Below are positions 8,084-16,788 of a stretch of 64,000 bases of DNA, piece by piece. A program made the translations under genes and the position numbers. Below the pieces are notes generated by a model. That model did no database searches, was not told where the DNA came from, and saw only the letters and a list, made by a program, of their open reading frames with translations. The DNA lies in contig JAKBBP010000004.1 in assembly GCA_021808445.1 (NCBI GenBank), forward strand, positions 43,628 to 107,627. Direction: 5' to 3'. The stretch's first letter is position 1. Every line of letters begins with the position of its first letter. Source of the DNA: Pseudomonadota bacterium. Its GTDB lineage: Bacteria; Pseudomonadota; Gammaproteobacteria; Burkholderiales; Burkholderiaceae_C.

Positions 8084-9562
8084 TCAACCCAGGTCCACCG
8101 GCACGAAGATGCGTGCGTGACCGCGCTGCACCAGCAGCGCCACGGTATTGCCCGCGGACTTGAGGATCGAGCGCACCTGCGCCACATTGCTCACGGGCTT
8201 GCCGTCGATGGCCAGCAGGATGTCGCCGGGCTGCACGCCAGCCTGCTCGGCGGGGCCCGAGACCCCTTGCACCAGCAATCCGTTGTGCACTTGCGCCTGC
8301 GCCTGTTCAGCAGCGTTGAGCGGGCGTACCTGCAGGCCCAGCCCGTGGCCGCTGGCGCTGCTGCCGGCGTCGGCCACCAGGTTGCCGTCGCTGAAGCTGC
8401 CGAGCGTGGCCTCCAGCGTCGACTGATGGTGATTGCTCCACACCCCCAGCTTGACCTTCTGGCCCGGTTGCATCATGCCGATCATCATCGGCAGGTCCGT
8501 CGAGTCGTTCACCGGCTGACCGTTGACGGACAGGATGATGTCCCCGGCCTTGAGTCCGGCCTTGGACGCCGGGCTGCCGTCGGAGACCTGCGCCACCAGC
8601 GCGCCGCGCGGATCGCGCAGGCCGAAGGAGTTGGCCAGTTGCTGCGTGACCGTCTGCACGGCGATTCCCAGCTTGCCGTGCTGCACCTGGCCATGCTCGA
8701 TGATCTGGCGGGCCACGGCCTCGGCCACGTTTATCGGGATGGCGAAGGACAGGCCCTCGAAGGCGCCGGTCTGCGTGAAGATCTGCGAATTGATGCCGAC
8801 CACTTCGCCCTGGGTGTTGAACAGCGGGCCGCCCGAATTCCCGGGATTCACCGCGACGTCGGTCTGGATGAAGGGGACCATGCTGTCGTCGGGCAAGGCG
8901 CGGCTCTTGGCGCTGACGATGCCCGCGGTGACGGTGTTGTAGAAACCGTAGGGCGAGCCGATGGCCAGCACCCAGTCGCCCGGCTCGAGCTTGGACGGGT
9001 CGCCCACGCGCACCGTGGGCAGGCCCGTGGCGTCGATCTTCAGCACGGCGATGTCGGTCTTGGCGTCACTTCCCAGGACCTTGGCCTTGTAGCTGCGCTG
9101 GTCGGTCAGCGTGACGGTGACCGACTTGGCGCCCTTGACCACGTGGGCGTTGGTCAGCACGAGGCCATCCGAACTGATGATGAAGCCCGAGCCCAGCCCT
9201 TCGGTCGGCACTTCCCGCGGGCCCTGGTTCTGGAATTGCTGGAAGAACTGGAAAAAGGGCGAGTTGCGCAGTTGCGGCGGAACCTGCGACATGTCGGCGC
9301 CGCCGGTGGTGGTGGTTTCGCCGCGCACGTTGATGTGCACCACCGTGGGGCCGAAGCGCTTGACGATGGACGAGAAGTTCGGCCCGCCCACGGGCACCGC
9401 CTGCCCGACCGAGGCTGGCGGGTTGTTGAACAGCGGAAGGCTCTGGTGGTTGAGCTTCACCGAGGGCGCGCTGCCCGCGTAGCTGACCTGCCATAGCGTG
9501 AGGCCGCCGAGCGTGACGGCGACCGAAGCCGCGATCGCGGCGAGAAGTCTGGAGTTTTTCAT
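8084..9562 (-). CDS. Periplasmic serine endoprotease, DegP/MucD (HtrA) family
   Basis: A 492-residue HtrA-type quality-control protease. An N-terminal signal or anchor segment (residues about 5-28) is followed by a trypsin-like domain with catalytic triad His140 (VLTNAHVV), Asp170 (KTDIAVL) and Ser243 (NPGNSGGPLF), then two PDZ domains (GRALVAQVSDGSPAS region and the C-terminal GVQPGDILLAIDGKPV). Two PDZ domains place it with DegP/DegQ/MucD and not DegS. The ATG at 9562 has AGGAG 10 nt upstream. A Gln/Phe-rich stretch (about 100-112) corresponds to the LA loop. It is divergent from the SIMPL-domain gene. I could not find a sigma-E-like promoter. Confidence 0.95.
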   Translation of the reverse strand: MKNSRLLAAIAASVAVTLGGLTLWQVSYAGSAPSVKLNHQSLPLFNNPPASVGQAVPVGGPNFSSIVKRFGPTVVHINVRGETTTTGGADMSQVPPQLRNSPFFQFFQQFQNQGPREVPTEGLGSGFIISSDGLVLTNAHVVKGAKSVTVTLTDQRSYKAKVLGSDAKTDIAVLKIDATGLPTVRVGDPSKLEPGDWVLAIGSPYGFYNTVTAGIVSAKSRALPDDSMVPFIQTDVAVNPGNSGGPLFNTQGEVVGINSQIFTQTGAFEGLSFAIPINVAEAVARQIIEHGQVQHGKLGIAVQTVTQQLANSFGLRDPRGALVAQVSDGSPASKAGLKAGDIILSVNGQPVNDSTDLPMMIGMMQPGQKVKLGVWSNHHQSTLEATLGSFSDGNLVADAGSSASGHGLGLQVRPLNAAEQAQAQVHNGLLVQGVSGPAEQAGVQPGDILLAIDGKPVSNVAQVRSILKSAGNTVALLVQRGHARIFVPVDLG

Positions 9563-9793
9563 GGTGGCGTAGCTCCTGATGTGCAATCCAGGTGATTTCA
9601 TTCCGGCACGATGGCAGTTTGCGCCCCGGCGCTTAGGGCGGGCTTAAGGTCTGCCGCAGCTGCGCGACCCCACGGAATCTGCGTGAAGGCTTGAATCCAT
9701 GCCGTGGCAAGGCTTAGGGTTTGCCCAGCATGGTGCGCGCGGCGGCATGTTCTGCGTGTTTGCGACGCGTTACCCTGGGCTTGTCCGTCGCCT

Positions 9794-9812
9794 GCCCGCC
9801 CCTTGGGCGGGC
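9794..9812. repeat. Hairpin in the leader of the SIMPL-domain gene
   Basis: GCCCGCC and GGCGGGC form a 7-bp perfect stem around a CCTTG loop, ending 31 nt before the ATG at 9844 and upstream of its GAGGAG ribosome-binding site. It may be an mRNA leader hairpin; there is no T-run. Confidence 0.4.
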
Positions 9813-9843
9813 CGAGGCGGTTCCCCTTGCTCACGAGGAGTTC

Positions 9844-10590
9844 ATGATGCCGTTCCGCATGACCGATTTTGCCGGATCCCCGCGTCGGGGCTTGAGCTGC
9901 CTGGTGCTGGCGCTGGGTACCCTGGCCGCGCCGGCCTGGGCCGGGCAGGCGGCGCCCTCGGGCGTGCTGCAGCTGCAGGCGCAGGCCAGCGCCGAGGTGG
10001 TGCCTGACCGCAGCGTGGCGAGTCTGGCCGCCGTCGCCCAAGGCAGCGACCTCGCCGACTTGAACGCGCAGGTGGCGAAGCGCCTGGACGACGCGCTCCA
10101 CACCGCCCGGGCCACACCGGGGGTGCAGGCCGCCACCGGGGAGGTTTCCACCCAGCCGAGGTATCGCGACACCGGCGGCACGGCGCACCAGGATGGCTGG
10201 ACGGTCAGGGCCGTGCTGAGCTTGCGCGCCGCAGACCCGAAGGTGCTGGGCGCGCTGCTGGGGAGACTGGGCGCGACCCTGCAGCTGCAGTCGGTGCATG
10301 GCGAGATGTCGGCGGCGCAGCGCCAGCGCGAACTCGACATCCTCGGGGCGCGCGCGATCGCTGCGTTCCGGGCGCGCGCGCAGGCCGCAGCGCGAGCCTT
10401 CGGCTACGCCGGCTACACGCTGCGGGAGGCGCAGCTCAGCGAGTTGCAGGGTGCGCAGCCGCAGCCGCGGCCCGTGGTGTTCCAGCAAGGCATGCTGGCC
10501 GCCCGCGCCGAGCAGCCGGGGCTGGCCGTATCGCCCGGGCGCCGCGAGCTCAGCGTCAGCGTCAGCGGCAGCGTGCAGTTGCTGCACTGA
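9844..10590 (+). CDS. Secreted SIMPL-domain (DUF541) protein
   Basis: A 248-residue exported protein. A signal peptide (SCLVLALGTLAAPAWAGQ, cleavage near residue 35) precedes a SIMPL domain containing the family pattern LQLQAQASAEVVPDRSVASL, a central DGWTVRAVLSLR strand, and the C-terminal RELSVSVSGSVQL strand. SIMPL proteins form periplasmic oligomers whose function is poorly known, some linked to stress. The start is one of two adjacent ATG codons at 9844/9847 with GAGGAG just upstream. It is divergent from the HtrA protease gene, so both may belong to envelope maintenance. Confidence 0.85.
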   Translation: MMPFRMTDFAGSPRRGLSCLVLALGTLAAPAWAGQAAPSGVLQLQAQASAEVVPDRSVASLAAVAQGSDLADLNAQVAKRLDDALHTARATPGVQAATGEVSTQPRYRDTGGTAHQDGWTVRAVLSLRAADPKVLGALLGRLGATLQLQSVHGEMSAAQRQRELDILGARAIAAFRARAQAAARAFGYAGYTLREAQLSELQGAQPQPRPVVFQQGMLAARAEQPGLAVSPGRRELSVSVSGSVQLLH

Positions 10591-10612
10591 GGCCGCGGGC
10601 GCGGCTGCGGGC

Positions 10613-11845
10613 TCAGGCCGCGCCGGCAGCCGCCGTGCCCTGTGGGCGGGGCCTGGCTTGGTGCAGGTCGGGCAGCAGCGCCGCCAGCAGTCCGATCAGC
10701 GGCAGGAAGGAGCAGACCTTGTAGACGCCGACGATGCCGATCAGGTCGGCCAGCTGTCCCAGGGCCGCGGCTCCGATGCCTCCGAGCCCGAAGGCCAGCC
10801 CGAAGAACAGGCCCGAGACGGCACCCACGCGGCCGGGCATGAGTTCCTGCGCGTAGACCACCATGGCCGGGAAGGCGGAAGCCAGGACGAAGCCGATGAT
10901 GGCGGTCAGCACCGCCGAGGTTCCCAGGCCGGCATAGGGCAGCGCCAGGGTGAACGGGGCCACGCCCAGGATGGAGACCCAGATCACGCGCTTGCGCCCG
11001 ATGCGGTCGCCAATGGGACCGCCCAGCAAGGTGCCGGCGGCCACCGCGGCGAGGAACACGAACAGGTGCAGCTGCGCATCGCGCACGCTGACCCCGAAGC
11101 GCTTTTGCAGGAAGAAGATCAGGTAGGTGTTGATCGAGGCGAGGTAGAAGAACTTGGAGAACACCAGGGCCATCAGGACCGCCATGGTGCGGCGCACGAG
11201 CGCCGGCTCCTGCGCCTGCACCGGTCTGGAGGCGGAGCGCTTGCGCACCAGGCTCAGATGGTGGCGCGCCCAGCGGCCCACCAGAGCCAGCACCACCATG
11301 CCCAGCAGCGCGGCAGCCGAGAACCAGGCGATGGAATGCTGTCCGTGGCTGACGATGATCGCCGCGGCCAGCAGCGGGCCGAGTGCGCTGCCGGCGTTGC
11401 CCCCCACCTGGAAAATCGACTGCGCCAGTCCATGCTGGCCGCCCGAGGCCATGCGCGCCACGCGCGAGGATTCGGGGTGGAAGATCGATGAGCCCATGCC
11501 CACGCAGGCGGCGGCCATCAGCACGTGCGCAAAGCTGTCGGCGCGTGACAGCAGCAGCAGGCCGACGAAGGTGAAGCCCATCCCAACTGAAAGGGAATAG
11601 GGCCGCGGCTTGCGGTCGGCGAACAGCCCCACCAGCGGTTGCAGGATCGATGCGGTGATCTGGTAGGTCAGGGTGATCAGGCCGATCTGCGCGAAGCTCA
11701 GCTGCAGATTGCCCTTGAGCAGCGGGTAGATGGCCAGCATCAACGACTGCATCATGTCGTTGAGAAGGTGGGAAAGGCTGATGGCGCCGAGCACGGAATA
11801 GTGCGTGCTTGGCGGGGCGCCGGCCGGGGTGTCGGACTGGGACAT
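10613..11845 (-). CDS. fsr: Fosmidomycin resistance-type MFS transporter
   Basis: A 410-residue, 12-helix major facilitator, the same size as E. coli Fsr (406). It has the loop-2-3 MFS motif region GLFADRKPRPYSLSVG, the family-specific SSIFHPESSRVARMASGGQ and GPIGDRIGRKRVIW motifs, and the SHLLNDMMQSLMLAIYPLLK first helix seen in Fsr proteins. It should export small hydrophilic drugs or metabolites out of the cytoplasm. The start MSQSDTP at 11845 follows an 11-bp perfect inverted repeat (11881-11908). The native substrate is unknown. Confidence 0.92.
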   Translation of the reverse strand: MSQSDTPAGAPPSTHYSVLGAISLSHLLNDMMQSLMLAIYPLLKGNLQLSFAQIGLITLTYQITASILQPLVGLFADRKPRPYSLSVGMGFTFVGLLLLSRADSFAHVLMAAACVGMGSSIFHPESSRVARMASGGQHGLAQSIFQVGGNAGSALGPLLAAAIIVSHGQHSIAWFSAAALLGMVVLALVGRWARHHLSLVRKRSASRPVQAQEPALVRRTMAVLMALVFSKFFYLASINTYLIFFLQKRFGVSVRDAQLHLFVFLAAVAAGTLLGGPIGDRIGRKRVIWVSILGVAPFTLALPYAGLGTSAVLTAIIGFVLASAFPAMVVYAQELMPGRVGAVSGLFFGLAFGLGGIGAAALGQLADLIGIVGVYKVCSFLPLIGLLAALLPDLHQARPRPQGTAAAGAA

Positions 11846-11880
11846 GCTCGGGCTTGCAGGGGGGAGGGCGGGACCGTGCC

Positions 11881-11908
11881 TTGCGCGGCGGATGCGGCCG
11901 CCGCGCAA
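11881..11908. repeat. Perfect 11-bp inverted repeat upstream of fsr
   Basis: TTGCGCGGCGG and CCGCCGCGCAA flank a 6-nt loop, ending 36 bp before the fsr start. It could be an operator for a repressor, a hairpin in the fsr leader, or a terminator-like structure after the PfkB gene; no T-run follows in either direction. Confidence 0.6.
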
Positions 11909-12009
11909 AACAGACAATGTACGCCGATCAGGGTTTTCCTGCCCGTGCCGCCCGCGCGCCGATCCAGGCCGCGCCCTGGTCCAGGCTGCGGCCCCGGCGC
12001 GGCGGGCGC

Positions 12010-12960
12010 TCAGGCGGCTCGCGCGCTCGCCGGCGGCTCGCCGTAGGCCGACCGGAAATCCTGCAGCGCCTGATCCAGGTCCGGGGTGTGGTTCTGCGGC
12101 CCGCTGCAGGCGACCTTGCAGGCGCCCAGCACATTGCCCAGGCGGCAGGCATCCACCAGGGGCCAGCCGGATTCCAGCGCCCACAGCAGCGCGCCGCGGA
12201 AGGCGTCGCCGCAGCCGGTGGGATCCACCACGCGCCGCGCCGCCAGTCCCGGCACGCGGGTGCAGGCCCCCGCCTCGAACACATCGCAGCCCTGGGCGCC
12301 GCGCGTGACCACCAGACCGCGCAGCTGAGCGGCCAGCTGTTCCAGGCTCCAGCCGGTGCGCTCGGCGAGCATGGCGGCCTCGTAGTCGTTGACCACCACC
12401 CAATCCGCCTGTGCGACGAAGTCGCGCAGCGCGGGGCCGTCGAACATGGGCAGGCCCTGGCCCGGATCGAACACGAAGGGCAGGCCGGCCGCGGCCATCT
12501 GCGCCGCATGCTCGATCATGGCCTGGCGACCGTCGGGTGCGAGGATGCCCAGGCGCAACCCGCTCAGCGCTGGCACCGGCTGCGTGTGCGCGAACTGCAT
12601 GGCCCCCGGGTGGAAGGAGGTGATCTGGTTGTCGTCGCGGTCGGTGACGATATGCGCCTGCGCGGTGTGGGTGTTCGGCACCACGCGCACGTGCTCGCGC
12701 CCGATGCCCAGGCTGTCCAGACGTTGCTCGTAGGCGGATCCATCCTCCCCCAGCGTGGCCAGCACCACGGGTTGCCCGCCCAGCAGGCGCATGGTGTAGG
12801 CGATGTTTCCGGCGCAGCCGCCGAAATCGCGCCGCAGTTCGGGCACCAGGAAGGCCACGTTGAGCACGTGGACCTTCTCGGGCAGGATATGCTCGGCGAA
12901 GCGCCCCTCGAACAGGGCGATGGTGTCGAAGGCGAGCGAACCGCAGATCAGGCTGGACAT
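12010..12960 (-). CDS. PfkB-family (ribokinase/adenosine kinase-like) sugar kinase
   Basis: A 316-residue PfkB kinase. The N-terminal motif GGCAGNIAYTMRLLGG (about 47-62) and the C-terminal catalytic motif DPTGCGDAFRG (about 246-256, base Asp252) are both intact, so it should phosphorylate a sugar or nucleoside hydroxyl with ATP. The DFGGCAGNIAY form resembles bacterial adenosine-kinase-like members, but the substrate cannot be fixed. It lies upstream of fsr on the same strand with 164 bp between. Confidence 0.88.
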   Translation of the reverse strand: MSSLICGSLAFDTIALFEGRFAEHILPEKVHVLNVAFLVPELRRDFGGCAGNIAYTMRLLGGQPVVLATLGEDGSAYEQRLDSLGIGREHVRVVPNTHTAQAHIVTDRDDNQITSFHPGAMQFAHTQPVPALSGLRLGILAPDGRQAMIEHAAQMAAAGLPFVFDPGQGLPMFDGPALRDFVAQADWVVVNDYEAAMLAERTGWSLEQLAAQLRGLVVTRGAQGCDVFEAGACTRVPGLAARRVVDPTGCGDAFRGALLWALESGWPLVDACRLGNVLGACKVACSGPQNHTPDLDQALQDFRSAYGEPPASARAA

Positions 12961-13059
12961 GGGCGAGTGATGGCGGGAGGGAAGGCTGAAGCGTCAGGAA
13001 TCAGCCGTCACTGTAGCGCCAGCCAGCCACCGAGCCAGCCCGCGGAAGCGGCACGCCGG

Positions 13060-13560
13060 TCAGCGCAGGGCCGCAAGAGCGGCGGAGTAGTCGGGCTCCT
13101 GGGCGATTTCCGGCACCAGCTCGCTGTGCAGCACGCGATCGCTCTCGTCCAGCACCACGACCGCGCGCGCGGTCAGGCCGCGCAGCGGCCCGCTGACCAT
13201 GTTCACGCCCCAGGCGTCGAGGAATTCCGGGTTGCGGAAGGTCGACAGGGGCAGCACGTTGTTCAGGCCTTCCACGGTGCAGAAGCGGTTGGCGCCGAAG
13301 GGCAGATCCGCCGAAACCACCAGCACCACGGTGTTGTCCAGGGCCGAGGCCTCCTGGTTGAAATGCCGGGTCGACTGCGCGCAGGTCGGGGTGTCCAGCG
13401 AGGGCACGATGTTGAGCACCTTGCGCTTGCCGGCCCAGGCGTCCAGCCCGACCTCGGCCAGGCTCTTGTCGGTGAGTTGCATGGCCGGCGCCTTGTCGCC
13501 GCGCCTTGGCAGCGAGCCGCGAACTTCGACGGGGTTGCCGCGCAGTGTGATCTGGGCCAT
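13060..13560 (-). CDS. tpx: Thiol peroxidase Tpx
   Basis: A 166-residue atypical 2-Cys peroxiredoxin that reduces hydroperoxides using thioredoxin. The peroxidatic cysteine is Cys60 in [15 protein letters not shown] and the resolving cysteine Cys94 in NRFCTVEG, the spacing expected for Tpx. The ATG at 13560 has CGGAG 12 nt upstream. It is one of several peroxide-defence genes on this strand (see yaaA and rubrerythrin) but is separated from them by a tRNA and its terminator. Confidence 0.96.
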   Translation of the reverse strand: MAQITLRGNPVEVRGSLPRRGDKAPAMQLTDKSLAEVGLDAWAGKRKVLNIVPSLDTPTCAQSTRHFNQEASALDNTVVLVVSADLPFGANRFCTVEGLNNVLPLSTFRNPEFLDAWGVNMVSGPLRGLTARAVVVLDESDRVLHSELVPEIAQEPDYSAALAALR

Positions 13561-13689
13561 GGTTCGAGTCTCCGGGGTGATGGGGGAAGTGGAGCCGTGA
13601 ATGCTAGTGATTCGCATGCGCTGCCGAGCATCCGGCACTATTCCCCTCCAAAATTTGTGGATATGCAGCACCGGGGATCCGTGAAGAAC

Positions 13690-13722
13690 CCCAAAAAAAA
13701 AGCCAGGCGAGGTGCCTGGCTT
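13690..13722 (-). terminator. Intrinsic terminator of tRNA-Ala
   Basis: On the minus strand AAGCCAGGC pairs with GCCTGGCTT around a short ACCTC loop and is followed by a run of nine T, about 10 nt beyond the tRNA CCA end. This is a classic intrinsic terminator. Confidence 0.88.
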
Positions 13723-13731
13723 CCGGATCGG

Positions 13732-13807
<76 letters not shown>

Positions 13808-13910
13808 GAAGAAACGGGATCATACACCATGGCGCGCAGGGCGCAAACGCCGCAGCGATCGCCGCCGAGGCCCGCCGATCGCTCTCGGGGGAACCGGGCC
13901 GGCATGGCCC

Positions 13911-14699
13911 TCATGCGCGGGAAGGCGGGACCTGCCGGCGGCGGAACACGCGACGGGTTTCGCTGGACGCCTCGGCGGCATAGGCATAGCCCTCGGCGTC
14001 GAAGTCCAGGATGGCCTCGGGCCGGTCGGCACGGTGCTCGATGATCCAGCGGGCCATCAGGCCGCGCGCGCGCTTGGCGTGCACGCCGACCACGCGCCAG
14101 CCCCTGGCGTCGCCTTCCTGGAACACCACGTTGATGACCGGGTGTCCCAGCGCGGCGGTGTCGACCGCGCGGAAGTACTCCTCGGAGGCCAGGTTCAGCA
14201 GCAGCTTGCTGCGATGCGAGTCCAGCTGCTCGCGCAGTGCCTCGGCGATGCGCGTGCCCCAGAAGGCATACAGGTCACGCCCCGCCGGATGGGCCAGGCG
14301 TGTTCCCATTTCCAGCCGGTAGGCCTGCATCAGGTCCAGCGGGCGCAGCACGCCGTACAGGCCGCTGAGCATGACCACGTGGTCCTGCGCCCAGCGCAAC
14401 TGGGCAGGCTTCAGGTGCGCGGCGTCCAGTCCGGCGTAGACGTCGCCCGCGAAGGCGAGCAGGGCCGGGCGGCTGTTGTCGGCGTCGAAATTCCGCGACC
14501 ACGCTGCGTAGCGCTGGGCATTGAGCAGCGCCAGCTTGTCGGAGATCCCCATCAGGCTGCCCAATTGGGCAGGCGAGAGTTCGCGCAGGATGTCCACCAG
14601 GCGCGCAGACTCGGGGATGAAGCGGGGCAGGGTGGTGGGCAGCGGCGGAGTGGCGCTGTCCATGTCCAGGGTCTTGGCCGGAGACAGGGCCAGCAGCAT
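13911..14699 (-). CDS. yaaA: YaaA, peroxide-stress (iron-lowering) protein
   Basis: A 262-residue YaaA/DUF328 protein. The family opening LLALSPAKTLDM, the central AQDHVVMLSGLYGVLRPLDL and the NLASEEYFRAV motif are all present. In E. coli YaaA is induced by OxyR and lowers unincorporated iron during hydrogen-peroxide stress, limiting Fenton damage to DNA; it binds DNA. The gene starts 22 bp after the DUF3501 stop, so it is probably the last gene of the rubrerythrin operon. Confidence 0.95.
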   Translation of the reverse strand: MLLALSPAKTLDMDSATPPLPTTLPRFIPESARLVDILRELSPAQLGSLMGISDKLALLNAQRYAAWSRNFDADNSRPALLAFAGDVYAGLDAAHLKPAQLRWAQDHVVMLSGLYGVLRPLDLMQAYRLEMGTRLAHPAGRDLYAFWGTRIAEALREQLDSHRSKLLLNLASEEYFRAVDTAALGHPVINVVFQEGDARGWRVVGVHAKRARGLMARWIIEHRADRPEAILDFDAEGYAYAAEASSETRRVFRRRQVPPSRA

Positions 14700-14721
14700 C
14701 GGAAGGACCTCGGGTGGGAAA

Positions 14722-15309
14722 TCAGTGGAGTGCGAAGTCGCGCAGCAGTGCGTCGCGCAAGGGGCCGCTCAGGGCCTGGCTGGCAGTGTAGTGTCGATGA
14801 TCGCAGCCCACGTGCACGGCGGCCCCCCCACGCATGGCCTCGATGGTCGAGGCGCTGAACTCGAAGCGCAGGAAGTGCACCGCCGAAGTCTTGCCCGCGG
14901 TCCCGCGCTCCAGGTCCTCGTCGGCCACGGCCGGCGTGCGCGGGCAGCCCTGCACGTCGACATACATGTGGTGCTCGATTCCGACCAGGCGTGCCAGCTC
15001 ACGCTTGCGCTGCTCGACTTCCGGGTACTCGAGCAGCATGGTGGCCTTCCAGTTGCTTCCATCCGGAATCAGCGGTGCGTAGGCGTCGATCTCGTCCTGG
15101 ATGGACTGCGGCTCGAAGATCTTCTCGATGCGCAGCATTTCCTGGATCTGGTAGCGGATGGTGCGCTCGTCCTCGAACTGCAGGCTCAGATGCGCACCCA
15201 GCTGCAGGGAGCGCAGCTTGCGGTAGGGGATGATCTCGGCACGCAGGCGCGTGCGTTCGCGTGCGTAGGCCTCCAGGCCCAGCAGGCTGTCGGGAGTGGG
15301 CTTGCTCAT
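14722..15309 (-). CDS. DUF3501 family protein
   Basis: A 195-residue soluble protein of the uncharacterised DUF3501 family. Recognisable features are the N-terminal IIPYRKLRSLQLGAHLSL, a conserved-looking EMLRIEKI segment, and several potential metal ligands: His113-His114, Cys122, and the Cys169-Asp170-His171-Arg172-His173 cluster. No enzyme family is apparent. It is sandwiched between the Fe-S oxidoreductase (32 bp upstream) and yaaA (22 bp downstream), which ties it to redox or iron stress; its biochemical role is unknown. Confidence 0.88.
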   Translation of the reverse strand: MSKPTPDSLLGLEAYARERTRLRAEIIPYRKLRSLQLGAHLSLQFEDERTIRYQIQEMLRIEKIFEPQSIQDEIDAYAPLIPDGSNWKATMLLEYPEVEQRKRELARLVGIEHHMYVDVQGCPRTPAVADEDLERGTAGKTSAVHFLRFEFSASTIEAMRGGAAVHVGCDHRHYTASQALSGPLRDALLRDFALH

Positions 15310-15341
15310 GCGTTCCTCATGGTGTCCGGATGCTCGCCGGG

Positions 15342-16691
15342 TCACAGCCCGTAGGCCATTCGCAGCAAGGTCAGCGGGTGGGCCAGGCGAGGTTGCGACT
15401 CGCCGCCGAGCTCGGCCACCCCCTGCGCGATATGGTGTCCGCCCAGGGGGCAGTCCGAGCCGATGTAGTCCGGATGGGCCGCGGCCATGGCCTTGAACAC
15501 CGGCTTGCCGATTTTCATGGCGTCGGCGTGGTGGGCCTTTTTCACGCCGTAGGTGCCGGCATGTCCGGAGCAGCGCTCGATGGTGGTGAACTCCAGTTGC
15601 GTGCTCTTGCCGACCAGGCGGAACATCTCCTCGGTCTTGCGACCGATGTTCTGCACCCTTCCGTGGCAGGGGATCTGGTAGGCCACGCGCCCCAGCGAAT
15701 GCTGGAAATCGGTTTTCAGCAGGCCGTCGCGGTGCCGCGCCATCAGGTACTCGAAGGGGTCCCACATGGCGTCGCGCACCGCCAGCACGTCGGGGTCCTC
15801 GGGGAACATCAGGGGCAGCTCCTGCTTGAACATCAGCGTGCACGAGGGCACGCCGGCGAGGATCGCCCAGCCCTCACGCGCGTAGCGCAGCAGCAGGGGG
15901 ATGTTGGCACGCATGGCGCGTTCGACGCCCTGCAGATCGCCGAGCTCGAGCTGGGGCATGCCGCAGCATCGGTCCTTGCGCACCAGCTCGTAGGCAATGC
16001 CGTTGTGGTCCAGGACCTTGAGCAGGTCCAGGCCGATGCCCGGCTCGTTGTAGTTGATGTAGCAGGTGGAAAACAGCGCGACGCGGCCCGGCGCATGCTC
16101 GCCGTCGACCGGCTGCTCCACCGCACTGCGCGGCGCGCTGCGGCGCAGCGTGCGCTCGGCAAGCTCGGGCAGCCAGGCCTTGCGGTCCACGCCCAGGGTC
16201 TTCTCCAGCACGGCGCGCGTGGCGGGCTGGCGATTCACCGCGTTGACGGTCTGCACGACGATGGGGATGCCGGCCAGCTTGCCATGCACGTCCGTGGCCG
16301 CAAGCGCACGGCTGGCCAGGGGCACCTTGCCCTGGCGGAACTGGATGGCCTTGGCGCGCAGCATGGTATGCGGAAAGTCCACGTTCCAAGGGTGGGGCGG
16401 CACGTAGGGGCACTTGGTCATGTAGCACAGATCGCAGATGTAACACTGGTCCACGACCTTCCAGTAATCCGCCTTGTCCACCGCGTCCAGTTCGCCGGTG
16501 GTCCCCTCGTCGATCAGGTCGAACAGCGTGGGGAAGGACTGGCAAAGCGAAACGCAACGCCGGCAGCCGTGGCAGATCTCGAACACGCGCTCGAGCTCGG
16601 CCAGACACTTGGCCTCGTCATGGAATTCCTCGCTGCGCCAGTCCAGCGGGTGGCGGGTGGGGGCTTCGAGATTGCCTTCGCGCGTGCTCAT
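15342..16691 (-). CDS. Fe-S oxidoreductase, GlpC/heterodisulfide-reductase-like, with CCG domains
   Basis: A 449-residue electron-transfer protein. Two N-terminal [4Fe-4S] motifs are visible: Cys40-x2-Cys43-x2-Cys46-x3-Cys50 and Cys83-x2-Cys86-x2-Cys89-x4-Cys94, the second with four residues before the last cysteine. Two cysteine-rich (CCG-type) domains follow, around RCCGMPQ and RCSGHAGTYG. This layout is that of GlpC and HdrD-like subunits that pass electrons between a dehydrogenase and a quinone or thiol. It has CGGAGG upstream of the ATG. No GlpA/GlpB or flavoprotein partner is nearby; the neighbours are rubrerythrin and DUF3501, so rubrerythrin reduction is a reasonable hypothesis. Confidence 0.9.
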   Translation of the reverse strand: MSTREGNLEAPTRHPLDWRSEEFHDEAKCLAELERVFEICHGCRRCVSLCQSFPTLFDLIDEGTTGELDAVDKADYWKVVDQCYICDLCYMTKCPYVPPHPWNVDFPHTMLRAKAIQFRQGKVPLASRALAATDVHGKLAGIPIVVQTVNAVNRQPATRAVLEKTLGVDRKAWLPELAERTLRRSAPRSAVEQPVDGEHAPGRVALFSTCYINYNEPGIGLDLLKVLDHNGIAYELVRKDRCCGMPQLELGDLQGVERAMRANIPLLLRYAREGWAILAGVPSCTLMFKQELPLMFPEDPDVLAVRDAMWDPFEYLMARHRDGLLKTDFQHSLGRVAYQIPCHGRVQNIGRKTEEMFRLVGKSTQLEFTTIERCSGHAGTYGVKKAHHADAMKIGKPVFKAMAAAHPDYIGSDCPLGGHHIAQGVAELGGESQPRLAHPLTLLRMAYGL

Positions 16692-16788
16692 CGTGCAAGC
16701 CTCCGTGACGCGCCACGCAGCGCGCAGCGCCTGAGGGGGTGGCGGGCACGTCGCGCCGCAGGCACGACGGCCCCCGCCGGCGGCGGCG

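Noticed and set aside
9563..9843. Sigma-E-type promoter before the HtrA protease
   Set aside because: No GAACTT-like -35 with a TCTGA-like -10 could be found on the minus strand.
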